From DASVUS01 sp036388675 (GTDB taxonomy: Bacteria > Armatimonadota > Abditibacteriia > Abditibacteriales > Abditibacteriaceae): 64,000 nt of DNA. The DNA lies in NCBI GenBank assembly GCA_036388675.1, contig DASVRI010000040.1, positions 117,032 to 181,031 on the forward strand, read 5' to 3'. Numbering within the stretch: position 1 is the stretch's first letter; every line of letters begins with the position of its first letter. Both the position numbers and the translations under genes were made by a program. Under the pieces are notes generated by a model. It was not told where the DNA came from and did not search any database. It was given only the letters and a program-made list of their open reading frames with translations. Of the stretch, positions 52,657 to 61,561 are shown in pieces.

Positions 52657-53931
52657 ATGCGAAAAACAGATCAAATCCGTTATCTATTAGCCGGAATTTT
52701 ATTCGCGACTTCCGTATTGCCACTCTCCAGCGCATGTGCGCAGTCGGGCAGCGTGTTCAGTGTTCCCTCATCGCGGCCTTTGCCGCCTGCGCCCTCTGCG
52801 AGTACTCAGAGTGCGCCATTGGCCAAGTTCGAGCTGCCGGGCAATCGGGTTTATCACGGTGCGAGTTTGCCCGATACGTGGAATGAAACTGGTCTGCGCG
52901 CGCAGGTGCAGGGGTATCAGCGTGTGGCGGGCAAGCGCATTTCAGTTGTGACGTGGTTCGCTTCGGCTTACGAGCAGGGACGACTGACTTCGTGGCGCAA
53001 TAATTACGCGTTGCCCCTGGCGCGAGTGAAAAAAGCCGGTGCTGTTTCGCTCATCAAGTTTTCGGTGCAGGATTATGCCTTCGCCCAGACGGGGCGCATC
53101 GCGAGTACTCGTGACATCGCGCGCGGCGTTTATGATGCCTATTTTGAAGAAGCTGCCGAAGCGGTGCGCGACTTCAAAGACCCGGTTTTTATCTCCATTA
53201 ACCACGAGATGAACGGCACCTGGTATCCGTTTAGCGAAGCCTTTCCCGGCAGCAGTGTGACGGCGCAAGATTACATTGCCGCCTGGCGGCGCATCGTTGA
53301 TGTTTTCCGCCGTAAAGGTGCTAACAACGCGGCCTTTGTGTGGTCGCCCAATGTGCCCGATGTGGGGCCGGTGCCCTACACGAAATATTATCCTGGCGAT
53401 GATTACGTCGATTGGGTTGGTGTGTCGTTCTACTCGGGCAATCCGATGTCGAACCTGGCGCAGATCTATCGCACCTACGCCGCCAAGAAACCGATCTTTA
53501 TCACCGAGTGGGCGACCGGCGAAGATAAGAGCCGCTATTTCGTTGGCTTTCCCGGCGAGGCGCAGTGGATCGAGCAATTCTTCACTTCGCTGGAGAAGAA
53601 CTATCCGCGCGTCAAGGCGATCTCGTGGTTTCAGTGGGATAAGCGGCAATACGGCGAATCGAATTATCAACTACAGCGCGTGCCGGAACAGGCGCAGACT
53701 TACAACGCTCAAATTCAGAACCCGCGTTATGTAGATGCGGCTGACGGCATTTTGCTTGGCCCGCGCAGCAACGTCGAAGAAGTGCCCCTGCTGGTAACGC
53801 CGCGCGAAATTGTGCTGAACGGTGCGCCCGCGGTAGAACGTGCGCCGCTTGAGAAAGCCGTTGTTGAACGTCCCGCTGTAGAGAACCCCACGCCGCAGAG
53901 ACCGCGCCTGCGCATCATTCCCCGCCGGTGA
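52657..53931 (+). CDS. GH26-like beta-mannanase, secreted
   Basis: The 424-residue product has a signal peptide (YLLAGILFATSVLPLSSACA), a Pro/Ser linker and a GH26-type TIM barrel. The acid/base Glu is in SINHEMNGTWYPF and the nucleophile Glu in IFITEWATGEDKS. Relatives hydrolyse beta-1,4-mannan. The C-terminal 60 residues form a Pro/Glu/Arg-rich tail of unknown role. Octamers lie at 52800 and 53103. A 14-bp tandem duplication (53927-53954) spans the stop codon. Confidence 0.82.
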   Translation: MRKTDQIRYLLAGILFATSVLPLSSACAQSGSVFSVPSSRPLPPAPSASTQSAPLAKFELPGNRVYHGASLPDTWNETGLRAQVQGYQRVAGKRISVVTWFASAYEQGRLTSWRNNYALPLARVKKAGAVSLIKFSVQDYAFAQTGRIASTRDIARGVYDAYFEEAAEAVRDFKDPVFISINHEMNGTWYPFSEAFPGSSVTAQDYIAAWRRIVDVFRRKGANNAAFVWSPNVPDVGPVPYTKYYPGDDYVDWVGVSFYSGNPMSNLAQIYRTYAAKKPIFITEWATGEDKSRYFVGFPGEAQWIEQFFTSLEKNYPRVKAISWFQWDKRQYGESNYQLQRVPEQAQTYNAQIQNPRYVDAADGILLGPRSNVEEVPLLVTPREIVLNGAPAVERAPLEKAVVERPAVENPTPQRPRLRIIPRR

Positions 53932-53954
53932 GACCAGATAGGTGAGACCAGATA
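53927..53954. repeat. 14-bp tandem duplication over the GH26 stop
   Basis: GGTGAGACCAGATA occurs twice without a gap (53927-53940, 53941-53954). The first copy contains the GH26 stop codon. It is a simple slippage-type duplication. Confidence 0.9.
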
Positions 53955-54119
53955 CCGGCAAGCTGCCATCAAACGCCACTGACAACAATCATTTTTGACT
54001 GTACGGAATGAAATAGCAAGTTCTGTGCAGTATTCTCAATCTGCTGCGCGACTGAGGCATAACAAGAATTGAAAGCTGCCGATTTGGTCACGCTGGTCAC
54101 AATACAGGGGGAGTTTGAT

Positions 54120-54287
54120 ATGATAAATCGCTTTTTGGTTGAAGAAGAAGGACAAACACTGGTTGAGTATGGGCTGTTGGTCAGCCTGATTGCCCTGGTC
54201 GTAATTGCTGTGCTGACGCTGTTGGGCCGCAAGGTGCAAACCGTCTTCAACGTCGCGCAAAACTCGCTGCAAACCAACACCAACTAA
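54120..54287 (+). CDS. Flp-type pilin
   Basis: The 55-residue protein has a short basic leader, the class III (Flp) processing region EEEGQTLVEYGLLVSLIALVV with the conserved Glu and Tyr, and one hydrophobic helix. It should assemble into Flp/Tad pili. No tad genes are in the window, so the machine lies elsewhere. GGGGGAG precedes ATG 54120 at a good distance. A terminator follows at 54299. Confidence 0.88.
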   Translation: MINRFLVEEEGQTLVEYGLLVSLIALVVIAVLTLLGRKVQTVFNVAQNSLQTNTN

Positions 54288-54298
54288 TAGAAACAAAC

Positions 54299-54335
54299 AC
54301 AAAGAGCGCCCGCAGCAACTGCGGACGCTCTTTGT
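54299..54335 (+). terminator. Terminator after the Flp pilin
   Basis: ACAAAGAGCG and CCGCAG pair with CTGCGG and CGCTCTTTGT around a CAA loop with one mismatch. The T-rich end (TTTGTC) follows. It lies 12 bp after the pilin stop and could also serve the convergent ARC gene; an octamer (54344) flanked as TACGAGTACTCGTA follows. Confidence 0.8.
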
Positions 54336-54359
54336 CATGTTACGAGTACTCGTAGCGCC

Positions 54360-56156
54360 TTAAATTACGCTGCGGCGCGACTGCAACTTTTCCCTGGCGC
54401 CGCGCACAATCGGACGGATGGTGACGACGTTTTCCGGTTCGTAGTCGAGCAGCTTGAGCCAATCTTCGATGGTGTCGGTCTTGGGGAAAATCTCGTTTTC
54501 CTTGAACTCGGTTGCGACCGCTCGCGTGATGTCGTCGCGGCTGACACCTTCGTTTGAACTCTTCACATCAATGCTGCGCTTGATGGCGTAGTCTTTGGAG
54601 CGCTCGACGATGCTCATGATGAGCGCGCCCGATAGCAAGTCTTTGAAATACAGTGTCTCGACGCCGCCACTGCGCGTGTAAACCTCGATGAACTCAGTTT
54701 CCGGCGCTTTGCGAAACACTTGCGTCATAGCGTGGTCAACCAACGCCTGACGTGCTTTCTCGTTGTCATCGCCGTGCTCTTTCAACAAGTCGGGCGATAG
54801 CGGCAACTCGTTGTGCAGGTAAATCTCAAAAATCTGCCGTGCGCTGTGACGATCCGGGCGGCGAATCTTCACCTTGCGGTCGATGCGCTCCGGACGCAGA
54901 ATCGCCGGATCGATGTAGTCGGGCCGGTTTGAAGTCAGAATGACCACTACGTTTTCCAACTTCACCAGGCCGTCCATTTCCGCGGCGAACTGCGGCACGA
55001 CCGTGTTCTGAATGTTCAGGCCGCGACCCGAAGAACGCGTGCGCAAGATTGATTCGGCCTCGTCGATGAAGATGAACACCAGGTGGCCGTTGGCGGCTTT
55101 TTCGCGCGCCGTGGCGAACACTTCGCGAATCTGGCGCTCGGTTTCGCCCAGCCACATATTAAGAATCTTCGGGCCGTTGATGAGCATGAAATACTCTTTC
55201 AAGTTCTCACCGGTGCGCTCGTTGTATTCGCGTGTCAGGTTGTAGGCCGTCGCTTTGCCGATGAGAGTTTTGCCGCAGCCTGGCGGGCCATACAGCAAAA
55301 TACCCTTCAGTGGCTTTTTGCCGAAACGCTCGAACAGTTCGGGGTAGAGCAGGGGCAGTTCAATGGTGTCGCGGATGAGCTGAATCGCTTCTTCCTGGCC
55401 GCCGATTTTCTCCCACGGCAATTCCGGCACTTCGTCCAGGAAGTAATCGCGAGTTTCCGTGCCGGCAAAGTGTTCAAGCGCCACTTTGAAGTTGGGCTCG
55501 ACGCGTACTTCATCGCCCTGTTTCAGGTCGGCCTTGCGCAGCGCCTCGCCGCGATAAACGATGCGTCCGCCCTGTCCCGGCATATCGCCGCCGACGCGCA
55601 AACGCTCGTCATCCAGAATGTCGTTGATTTTGACGATGGGGCCATTTGTCGCCACACCCAGGTCGCCGACAATGGCGTAAGCCTCGTTCACCTTGACGCG
55701 CGTGCCGATCTCGAAGCATTTGTTTTCCAGCTTCGGATCGATCATCACGATGAACTCTTGGTCGCCGACCGCAATGGACGCGGTCTCGATGGTGGCTTCG
55801 CCGTTTTCGTCTTTGACTTTTTCTTCGCGCCGCGCCAGGTAAACGCCGATGCGGTTGGCTGGCTGCGTCAGCTTTTGATAAGCCTCTTCAAACTCGGCGA
55901 GGGCTTTGGCGGCCTCTTCCATTTGCTGCTCGTCCACTTCCAACTGGTGGCGCAGCAACAGCAGGTATTGCCGCGTGCGCGAATCCATGTTGGAGGCGTT
56001 GCGCAGCATTTCATCGACCAGGGCTGTCGCCTTCAATTGCGTTTCAGGCAACTGCCAGCCGAAAGACGCATCACTGCGATTATCGCCACCGGCCAGGTCG
56101 CCGAGGCGCTCGTTCTCATCGTATTCGTCGCGGTTGCGACCGTTTTTCTTCGCCAT
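54360..56156 (-). CDS. Proteasome-associated ATPase (ARC/Mpa-type AAA)
   Basis: The 598-residue product has an N-terminal coiled coil (about 55-95), two OB-like domains (about 100-230), and an AAA domain with Walker A GPPGCGKTLIGKA, Walker B VFIFIDEAES and an arginine-finger region RPERIDRKV. This is the domain order of Mpa/ARC, which feeds pupylated proteins to the 20S proteasome. The C-terminal end (SRRSVI) lacks the Gln-Tyr-Leu gate-opening tail of Mycobacterium. No proteasome subunits, Pup or Dop lie in the window. The octamer at 56159 lies 2 bp upstream of the start. Confidence 0.85.
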   Translation of the reverse strand: MAKKNGRNRDEYDENERLGDLAGGDNRSDASFGWQLPETQLKATALVDEMLRNASNMDSRTRQYLLLLRHQLEVDEQQMEEAAKALAEFEEAYQKLTQPANRIGVYLARREEKVKDENGEATIETASIAVGDQEFIVMIDPKLENKCFEIGTRVKVNEAYAIVGDLGVATNGPIVKINDILDDERLRVGGDMPGQGGRIVYRGEALRKADLKQGDEVRVEPNFKVALEHFAGTETRDYFLDEVPELPWEKIGGQEEAIQLIRDTIELPLLYPELFERFGKKPLKGILLYGPPGCGKTLIGKATAYNLTREYNERTGENLKEYFMLINGPKILNMWLGETERQIREVFATAREKAANGHLVFIFIDEAESILRTRSSGRGLNIQNTVVPQFAAEMDGLVKLENVVVILTSNRPDYIDPAILRPERIDRKVKIRRPDRHSARQIFEIYLHNELPLSPDLLKEHGDDNEKARQALVDHAMTQVFRKAPETEFIEVYTRSGGVETLYFKDLLSGALIMSIVERSKDYAIKRSIDVKSSNEGVSRDDITRAVATEFKENEIFPKTDTIEDWLKLLDYEPENVVTIRPIVRGAREKLQSRRSVI

Positions 56157-56188
56157 ATGAGTACTCGTTTCTACAAGGTTGCGCTCTG

Positions 56189-57325
56189 TCAGGGTTTCAA
56201 TACTTCGAAGTCAGCCTTTAAAGGACTCTGGAGTTCACCTGTGGGTTCCGCTTGCTCTTCCGCTGGCGTGTCCGGTGCTGCTCCATCGCTCGGTTGCAGA
56301 AGATTGAGCAACGATGATGGCCAGCCTTGCGTCTGCAACTCGTTCCACTGGTCGCGCACCTGGCGCAGCAGACGCCGCGAGCGGCCATCGCCATAGCGCA
56401 AAAACGCTTCAATATCTTCGGGAAACAGTGAGTTCGATGCGACTTCAGCAGCGGAATCTTCGGTGCCAGCGACCGGATTCTTCGCGCTGCAATGAGTTGT
56501 CGCGTACTCGAAGCCGCTCTTTTCAAAGGCTTCTGTGGCTTTCAAACGCAGCACGTGGCGGTCGTTCATTTCGCCCAGACTATCCTGGAGCTTTGTCAAA
56601 TTTTTCAGGTGAGGCTTGATTTTTTCTGAGAAACACGGCGCGAAAAACTCAAGCGAATAGCGCAGGCGCTTCAGCGATTTGCGCAATTCGTGATGGCCTT
56701 CGGCATCGTTTGGATCGTCCAGCGCCGGTGCGTGCGACAGTACTTCCTGCACGCGCTGCGGCAGGATGCAACGCGCGGCATCAATCAACAACAGCGGCGC
56801 GCCCGGCGGCAAAGTGACAGCAGGCACCCCGAGTGCATAGCGTGCGAACTCTTCGCGCAAGCGTCCCGGCTCCTGCGAGCGGTTGATGCGCTTTACAAGC
56901 GGCGCGAAAGCCTGTGCGCGTTCGGTTTGCAAAAATCGCTCGAAATGCAGCAATCCCGGCGATTCGCGCACATCTTTTTTCAGGCGCGTCTTGGCATACT
57001 CTTTAAGGTAATCATCGAGCACGTCGTGGTCGCGCACGGCGCCCAGCACATCGCCCAGTTTGTTGAGCACGCCACGCTGCTCGGCGAATTCGCGGCGCAA
57101 GCGGCTGCCCAGAAGCGGCGCTGTTTTCGAACCTTCAAAGTTTTGCAGGGCCGAACGCAAACGCCGCACACCGACGCGCATATCGTGCAATTCATCTGCG
57201 TCGCCTTCTGCGGTGCCGGGCGCGTGATGCCACACTTCGCCCCACAGATAGCAAAACAATTTACCGGCGGCGGAGAGAACCGAGTCATCGGCCTGCAAAG
57301 CAGCATCTTGAGCGATATCGGCCAT
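56189..57325 (-). CDS. CHAD-domain protein
   Basis: The 378-residue helical protein has two CHAD segments: DELHDMRVGVRRLRSALQNF and HHELRKSLKRLRYSLEFF with the conserved His and Arg-rich helices. CHAD domains bind polyphosphate. ATG 57325 was chosen since the domain begins soon after; the frame extends further upstream. No CYTH partner is nearby. An octamer lies 3 bp upstream of the start (57329). Confidence 0.85.
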   Translation of the reverse strand: MADIAQDAALQADDSVLSAAGKLFCYLWGEVWHHAPGTAEGDADELHDMRVGVRRLRSALQNFEGSKTAPLLGSRLRREFAEQRGVLNKLGDVLGAVRDHDVLDDYLKEYAKTRLKKDVRESPGLLHFERFLQTERAQAFAPLVKRINRSQEPGRLREEFARYALGVPAVTLPPGAPLLLIDAARCILPQRVQEVLSHAPALDDPNDAEGHHELRKSLKRLRYSLEFFAPCFSEKIKPHLKNLTKLQDSLGEMNDRHVLRLKATEAFEKSGFEYATTHCSAKNPVAGTEDSAAEVASNSLFPEDIEAFLRYGDGRSRRLLRQVRDQWNELQTQGWPSSLLNLLQPSDGAAPDTPAEEQAEPTGELQSPLKADFEVLKP

Positions 57326-57620
57326 AGCGAGTACTCGAATCGAAAACAGTGAGTTGGTTACACGACTGCAACCAACATCTGGAAGTTTATCATTCCACTT
57401 GCAAACGGCGCTGTGCCCAAACGGACGCAACAAGAATATCGATTGCGCTTGTTGAACCCGACCTTATGCCATGTCACCACCATTCTGCGTCCGGTTCAGG
57501 ATATTTCTCGCATGAGGACATCTGCGGTATCGGAAGTTGCTTCAAAAGAAGTGCTTTTCTAACAGGCACCCAACACTGCGCTCAAATTGACAGCACCAAC
57601 TTACACAGGTGAGACAGGCA
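57326..57620. other. Intergenic region before the CHAD gene
   Basis: About 295 bp without a convincing gene. An open frame of 87 codons on the plus strand (57349-57612) has no recognisable features and many Cys and His residues typical of random frames. No promoter, hairpin or repeat other than one octamer was seen. Confidence 0.4.
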
Positions 57621-58034
57621 CTAACGAGGACTCGAATCTCGTTGCAGTTCCTCAATTAATGTTTTGTTGGCGACGGGAAATTCTTGGACGTTCATCTCTT
57701 GCGGCGCGAGCCAACGCAAGGCGTCACTGGCACGAGGCTGCGGCTCACCACTCACAATACGGCAACTGAACGGATGCAGTGTGACGCGCCGTGTTGGGTA
57801 GGCGTGAGAAATTGGCGCGTGCTCGGATGTTACTTCCACTTCGGTGCCGAGTTCTTCGCGCGCCTCACGAATGGCCGCCTGGCGCGGCGTTTCGCCGTCG
57901 CCGCATTTACCGCCGGGAAACTCCCACACGTCCGGCAAATGCGCGGCGTCGGACGGGCGACGTGCCACGAGTACTCGACTGTCGCGCCACACCAGCGCCA
58001 GCGCGATGTGGAAATGTGGAACTGTGTCAGGCAT
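57621..58034 (-). CDS. Nudix hydrolase (MutT-like)
   Basis: The 137-residue protein has a full Nudix box (GGKCGDGETPRQAAIREAREELG) split here into GGKCGDGE, REAREE and LG parts. It has the MutT-type start IALALVWRDSRVLVARRP and DVWEFPGG, suggesting sanitation of oxidised nucleotides such as 8-oxo-dGTP. ATG 58034 overlaps the DUF1015 stop. An octamer lies at 57969. Confidence 0.85.
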   Translation of the reverse strand: MPDTVPHFHIALALVWRDSRVLVARRPSDAAHLPDVWEFPGGKCGDGETPRQAAIREAREELGTEVEVTSEHAPISHAYPTRRVTLHPFSCRIVSGEPQPRASDALRWLAPQEMNVQEFPVANKTLIEELQRDSSPR

Positions 58035-59359
58035 CAATCGAGCGGGCGCAGCACCATGCCGGTGATGAGCTTGGGATAGAAGTATGTCGATTTCTGCGGC
58101 ATCTTATCGCCCGCGGCAGCGACTTCCTGCACCTGTTCGACCGGCGTGGAGCGCAGCACAAAGGCCGCTGCATATTCGCCGCTATCGACTTTTTGCATTG
58201 CTTCCTGCGCATCGATTGTGTAGGAAACATGACCGCCTGCCGCCAGTTCCTCGCTGCCGATGCCAAGCTGCTTCTCCAGAATTAGACGGTGCAAAATTGT
58301 GACGTCCAGCGCATTGTAAGCATCGCTGCGTCCCGCTTCCATTTCGCTCTTGTGTGCGTCGCCGTCGCGTAAACGCAGCAGATAGCTTTGGCCTCCGGCA
58401 TACAGGCCCAGTTGCGGCGTGGCCGACTTTCGGTTGAGTCGTGTCAGCAACGCGCTTGCCTGAGTACTCGCATCGCCGCCGGTCAGCGGCTCGACTTCGA
58501 AGTGCGCGGCCAGCGTTTGCGCCAACTGCGACACGGCCTCGGCGCTGACATTCTTTATCAGGCGATGCGTCGGCAGCACAACCAAACCTTCATCGCTGGT
58601 CGCGACGCACATCATCATGACGCGGTTTTCGGGTTCGGCGCCCGTCCAGTCGCGGCCTTCTTGCTCGGCGCGAGCGCGGCACTCGTTGAAGTAGTTGAGC
58701 GCTGTCTCGTAGCGATGATGGCCGTCTGCAATGAAGATCGGCTCGTCCTCAAGTGCGGCTTCGATGGCGTTGACGGTTTCGTCATCGGTGATGCGCCACA
58801 GACGATGCGTAATGCCTTCGTTGTCACGCGCTTCGCAGATAGCTGGAGTGCCCATGCAAAAGTTGTCGAGCAGGCTGTTGACCCAACCATCGTTGTCTTC
58901 ATAAAGTCCAAAAATCGGCGAAGTATTGGTGTGTGTAGCGCGCAGCAAATTCAGTCGGTCTTGCTTGGGGCCGCTGAGTGTGTGCTCGTGCGGCTTGACG
59001 CCTTCACCGAATTCTTCCAGCGCCAGTGCGCCCAGTGTGCCGCGCCGTTTCCGGGTTTCGCCTGTTCCCGGCACCACAAACTCCTGCTCATAGATGTAAA
59101 ACGCTGCGTCGTCTCGCACCAGAATTCCCGACTCGCGCCATTGCTTTAAGAATGTGGCGCAACGTTCATATTGCTCGGCGGAAGCGTCTTCTCCGTAGGG
59201 TGCGGCCAATTCAACTTGGACGATGTTATAGGGACTGCGCGCAATGAGTTCATCGCGCATGGCGCCTTTGATTACGTCGTAGGGCGGCGCCAGAACATCC
59301 GCGAGCGGCACTTTGTCGGGATTGTAACGCAGTCCATGGAAAGTTCGAAAATCGGCCAT
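58034..59359 (-). CDS. DUF1015-family protein
   Basis: The 441-residue cytosolic protein has the DUF1015 signature: LADVLAPPYDVI, SPYNIVQVEL, and FIADGHHRYETAL. One archaeal relative (SerK) phosphorylates free serine, but most of the family is uncharacterised, so this is not assigned. It directly follows gpmI (59360) with no gap, a frequent pairing with serine and 3-phosphoglycerate metabolism genes. An octamer lies at 58462. Confidence 0.85.
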   Translation of the reverse strand: MADFRTFHGLRYNPDKVPLADVLAPPYDVIKGAMRDELIARSPYNIVQVELAAPYGEDASAEQYERCATFLKQWRESGILVRDDAAFYIYEQEFVVPGTGETRKRRGTLGALALEEFGEGVKPHEHTLSGPKQDRLNLLRATHTNTSPIFGLYEDNDGWVNSLLDNFCMGTPAICEARDNEGITHRLWRITDDETVNAIEAALEDEPIFIADGHHRYETALNYFNECRARAEQEGRDWTGAEPENRVMMMCVATSDEGLVVLPTHRLIKNVSAEAVSQLAQTLAAHFEVEPLTGGDASTQASALLTRLNRKSATPQLGLYAGGQSYLLRLRDGDAHKSEMEAGRSDAYNALDVTILHRLILEKQLGIGSEELAAGGHVSYTIDAQEAMQKVDSGEYAAAFVLRSTPVEQVQEVAAAGDKMPQKSTYFYPKLITGMVLRPLD

Positions 59360-61465
59360 TTAAAGTTGTTCCTTTTCGCTACTTGTCGGGGCACCTGTTA
59401 CGCCCGTCACTTTCTGAATAAGTTCAATGTGCGAAGTCGCTTCGTTTGCCAGTTCGCCAAACAAAGTGCGGGTCTCTTCCAGTTGGGCGCTGTTTTGAAG
59501 CGCGCTCCATCGTTGCGCCAGACCGCGCTCGGCTTGCAGTGTGGCATCAACAATTTCGATGTCGGCAAGCGCCAGGTTCGGCTCGCGCGATGCGGCGACG
59601 GTTGCGGGCTCTGCATTGGGGTTCTGTGATTGCCACGCTTGTGCATGAGTACTCGCGTCGGTGGCGAACCTCTCATACAACGTTTTTAAAGCCGGTTCAC
59701 GCGCCGCCAGTGCCATGTGATAGAAATGGCTCATCTCGGTTTTGCTGGCGATGGCCGCTGCAATCGCTTCGCTCATCTCGCGCTCGGTTGAAAGCGGGCC
59801 CGCCTGCATTTCGACCAGTTGCTCCGGGCCGCTTTGCAGCAGGTTGATGCCGGTCATGGCGGGCGGCTGCTCAACTTGCATCAAGGCAAGTAGAGTAGGC
59901 GATACATCGGCCAGGCGTCCGCCGCTGCGTAGCTTGGCATTTTGGGAACCTTTTCCATACAAGATGCACGGCACGGGGTTGGTGGTGTGCGCCGTGTGCG
60001 GCTCGCCCGTTTCGTAATTGACCATCTGCTCGCAGTTGCCATGATCGGCAATCACGAGTAGGGCGCCGCCGACTTCATCAATCGCCTGCAACACTTCTCC
60101 CAATCCGCGATCAATTTCCTCAACAGCCGCAATGGCCGCTTCCAAAATGCCGGTGTGGCCGACCATGTCGGGGTTAGCGTAGTTGAGCACAACGAGATCG
60201 AACACATTCGAACGAATGGCTGCCGTCACTTTTTCGGTTACTTCGGGCGCGCTCATTTGCGGCTGCAAATCGTAAGTCGCCACTTTGGGGCTGTTGACTA
60301 GAATGCGCTCTTCGCCATCCCACGGAATTTCCAGCCCGCCGGAAAAGAAGTAGGTGACGTGCGGATACTTTTCAGTCTCGGCAATGCGCAACTGCGTTTT
60401 GCCGGCTTTAGCAACTGTTTCGCCCAGCCCATCGCGTTGCGGGCGCGGCTCAAAAGCGATGGGGCATTGCAGCGTGGCCGCGTAGCGCGTCATGGTGGCG
60501 AAGTGAGTACTCGGAACGACTGCGCGCAGGAACTTCGTCACAGTGGGTGTATGGTCGGCTTCAGCGGCGCCGGGCTGCTGGCTTTCTTCGCGCAAGTGGG
60601 CGTCAAACTCCGGGTCAATAAACGTCTGTGCCAACTGACGACCACGATCTGAGCGGTAGTTGAAAAACAGCACTGCGTCGTTCTCGGCAATGCGCGGGCG
60701 CGGCTGGCCTGCGGCGTCCAGCACGACTGTGGCATTGATGAACTCGTCGTTTTCGTCACGCGCATAGGCTTGCTCGACGGCATCAATCGCATCCCGGGCG
60801 ACGAAGCCTTTGCCCTGCGTCAGGCAATCGTAGGCCAGTTGCACACGCTCCCAGCGGTTGTCACGATCCATCGCGTAATAACGTCCGATGACTGAGGCCA
60901 CCGCGCCGACACCTGTGCGCACCATTTGCTCGAGCAAGCGCCCGATGAACATGCGTGCCGAACGTGGCGCCGTATCACGACCATCGGTGAAGGCATGGAC
61001 GAGTACTTGATCAGCGCGCAGGCCCTCGCGGGCGGCCATTTCGAGCAGCGCAAAATAGTGCGTTTCCGACGAATGCACGCTGCCGTTGGAAATAAGGCCC
61101 ATCAGGTGCAAACGCGTGTTACTTTCTTTGGCGTGGCGCATGGTGGCGAGCAGCGTTTCGTTCTGGAAGAAGGAGCCGTCGCCAATCGCCTGGTCGATAA
61201 TCAGTGAATCCTGCCACACGATGCGGCCCGCACCGATATTGAGGTGCCCCACTTCGCTGTTGCCGAAAATGCCCGGCTGCAAACCGACATCCTGCCCGGA
61301 AGCCGACAGCTGCGTGTGCGGACACGTATTCCAGAGACGGTCAAAATTGGGCGTGTTGCCCATCGTCACAGCGTTGGCAACAGGGTTATCAGAGAGTCCC
61401 CAGCCATCAAGGATGCACAGCATTACAGGGCGCGGAACGTCCGCAGATGGAACAGAAGATGTCAT
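59360..61465 (-). CDS. gpmI: 2,3-BPG-independent phosphoglycerate mutase with helical C-terminal extension
   Basis: The 701-residue product has an alkaline-phosphatase-type iPGM core (about 1-543): Asp20 in LCILDGWG, the catalytic Ser70 in FGNSEVGHLNIGAGR, and DHGNCEQM near residue 480. It interconverts 2- and 3-phosphoglycerate with Mn2+. Normal length is 510-550. The last 158 residues (about 544-701) form an additional helical bundle resembling a ferritin-like/rubrerythrin fold (SEAIAAAIASKTEMSHFYH, LYERFATDASTHAQAW, LFGELANEATSHIELI), but the usual Glu-x-x-His metal pairs are replaced. Octamers lie at 59647 and 60505. Confidence 0.9.
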   Translation of the reverse strand: MTSSVPSADVPRPVMLCILDGWGLSDNPVANAVTMGNTPNFDRLWNTCPHTQLSASGQDVGLQPGIFGNSEVGHLNIGAGRIVWQDSLIIDQAIGDGSFFQNETLLATMRHAKESNTRLHLMGLISNGSVHSSETHYFALLEMAAREGLRADQVLVHAFTDGRDTAPRSARMFIGRLLEQMVRTGVGAVASVIGRYYAMDRDNRWERVQLAYDCLTQGKGFVARDAIDAVEQAYARDENDEFINATVVLDAAGQPRPRIAENDAVLFFNYRSDRGRQLAQTFIDPEFDAHLREESQQPGAAEADHTPTVTKFLRAVVPSTHFATMTRYAATLQCPIAFEPRPQRDGLGETVAKAGKTQLRIAETEKYPHVTYFFSGGLEIPWDGEERILVNSPKVATYDLQPQMSAPEVTEKVTAAIRSNVFDLVVLNYANPDMVGHTGILEAAIAAVEEIDRGLGEVLQAIDEVGGALLVIADHGNCEQMVNYETGEPHTAHTTNPVPCILYGKGSQNAKLRSGGRLADVSPTLLALMQVEQPPAMTGINLLQSGPEQLVEMQAGPLSTEREMSEAIAAAIASKTEMSHFYHMALAAREPALKTLYERFATDASTHAQAWQSQNPNAEPATVAASREPNLALADIEIVDATLQAERGLAQRWSALQNSAQLEETRTLFGELANEATSHIELIQKVTGVTGAPTSSEKEQL

Positions 61466-61561
61466 AGCGCCGTGAGTTTAGGCGTTTGCCGATACAGGGT
61501 CAACACGGAGCCAGCAACGGCGGGCGCCAATCGCGTAAAATGCAGCCTGAGAGGTGTCGCT

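Noticed and set aside
55083..56396. 437-codon plus-strand frame opposite the ARC ATPase
   Set aside because: It mirrors a well-conserved AAA protein and spans into the CHAD gene; no start signal or domain.
57600..57640. tRNA-like T-loop text (GGACTCGAATCTC)
   Set aside because: No acceptor, D or anticodon arm can be folded around it, and it overlaps the 3' end of the Nudix gene.
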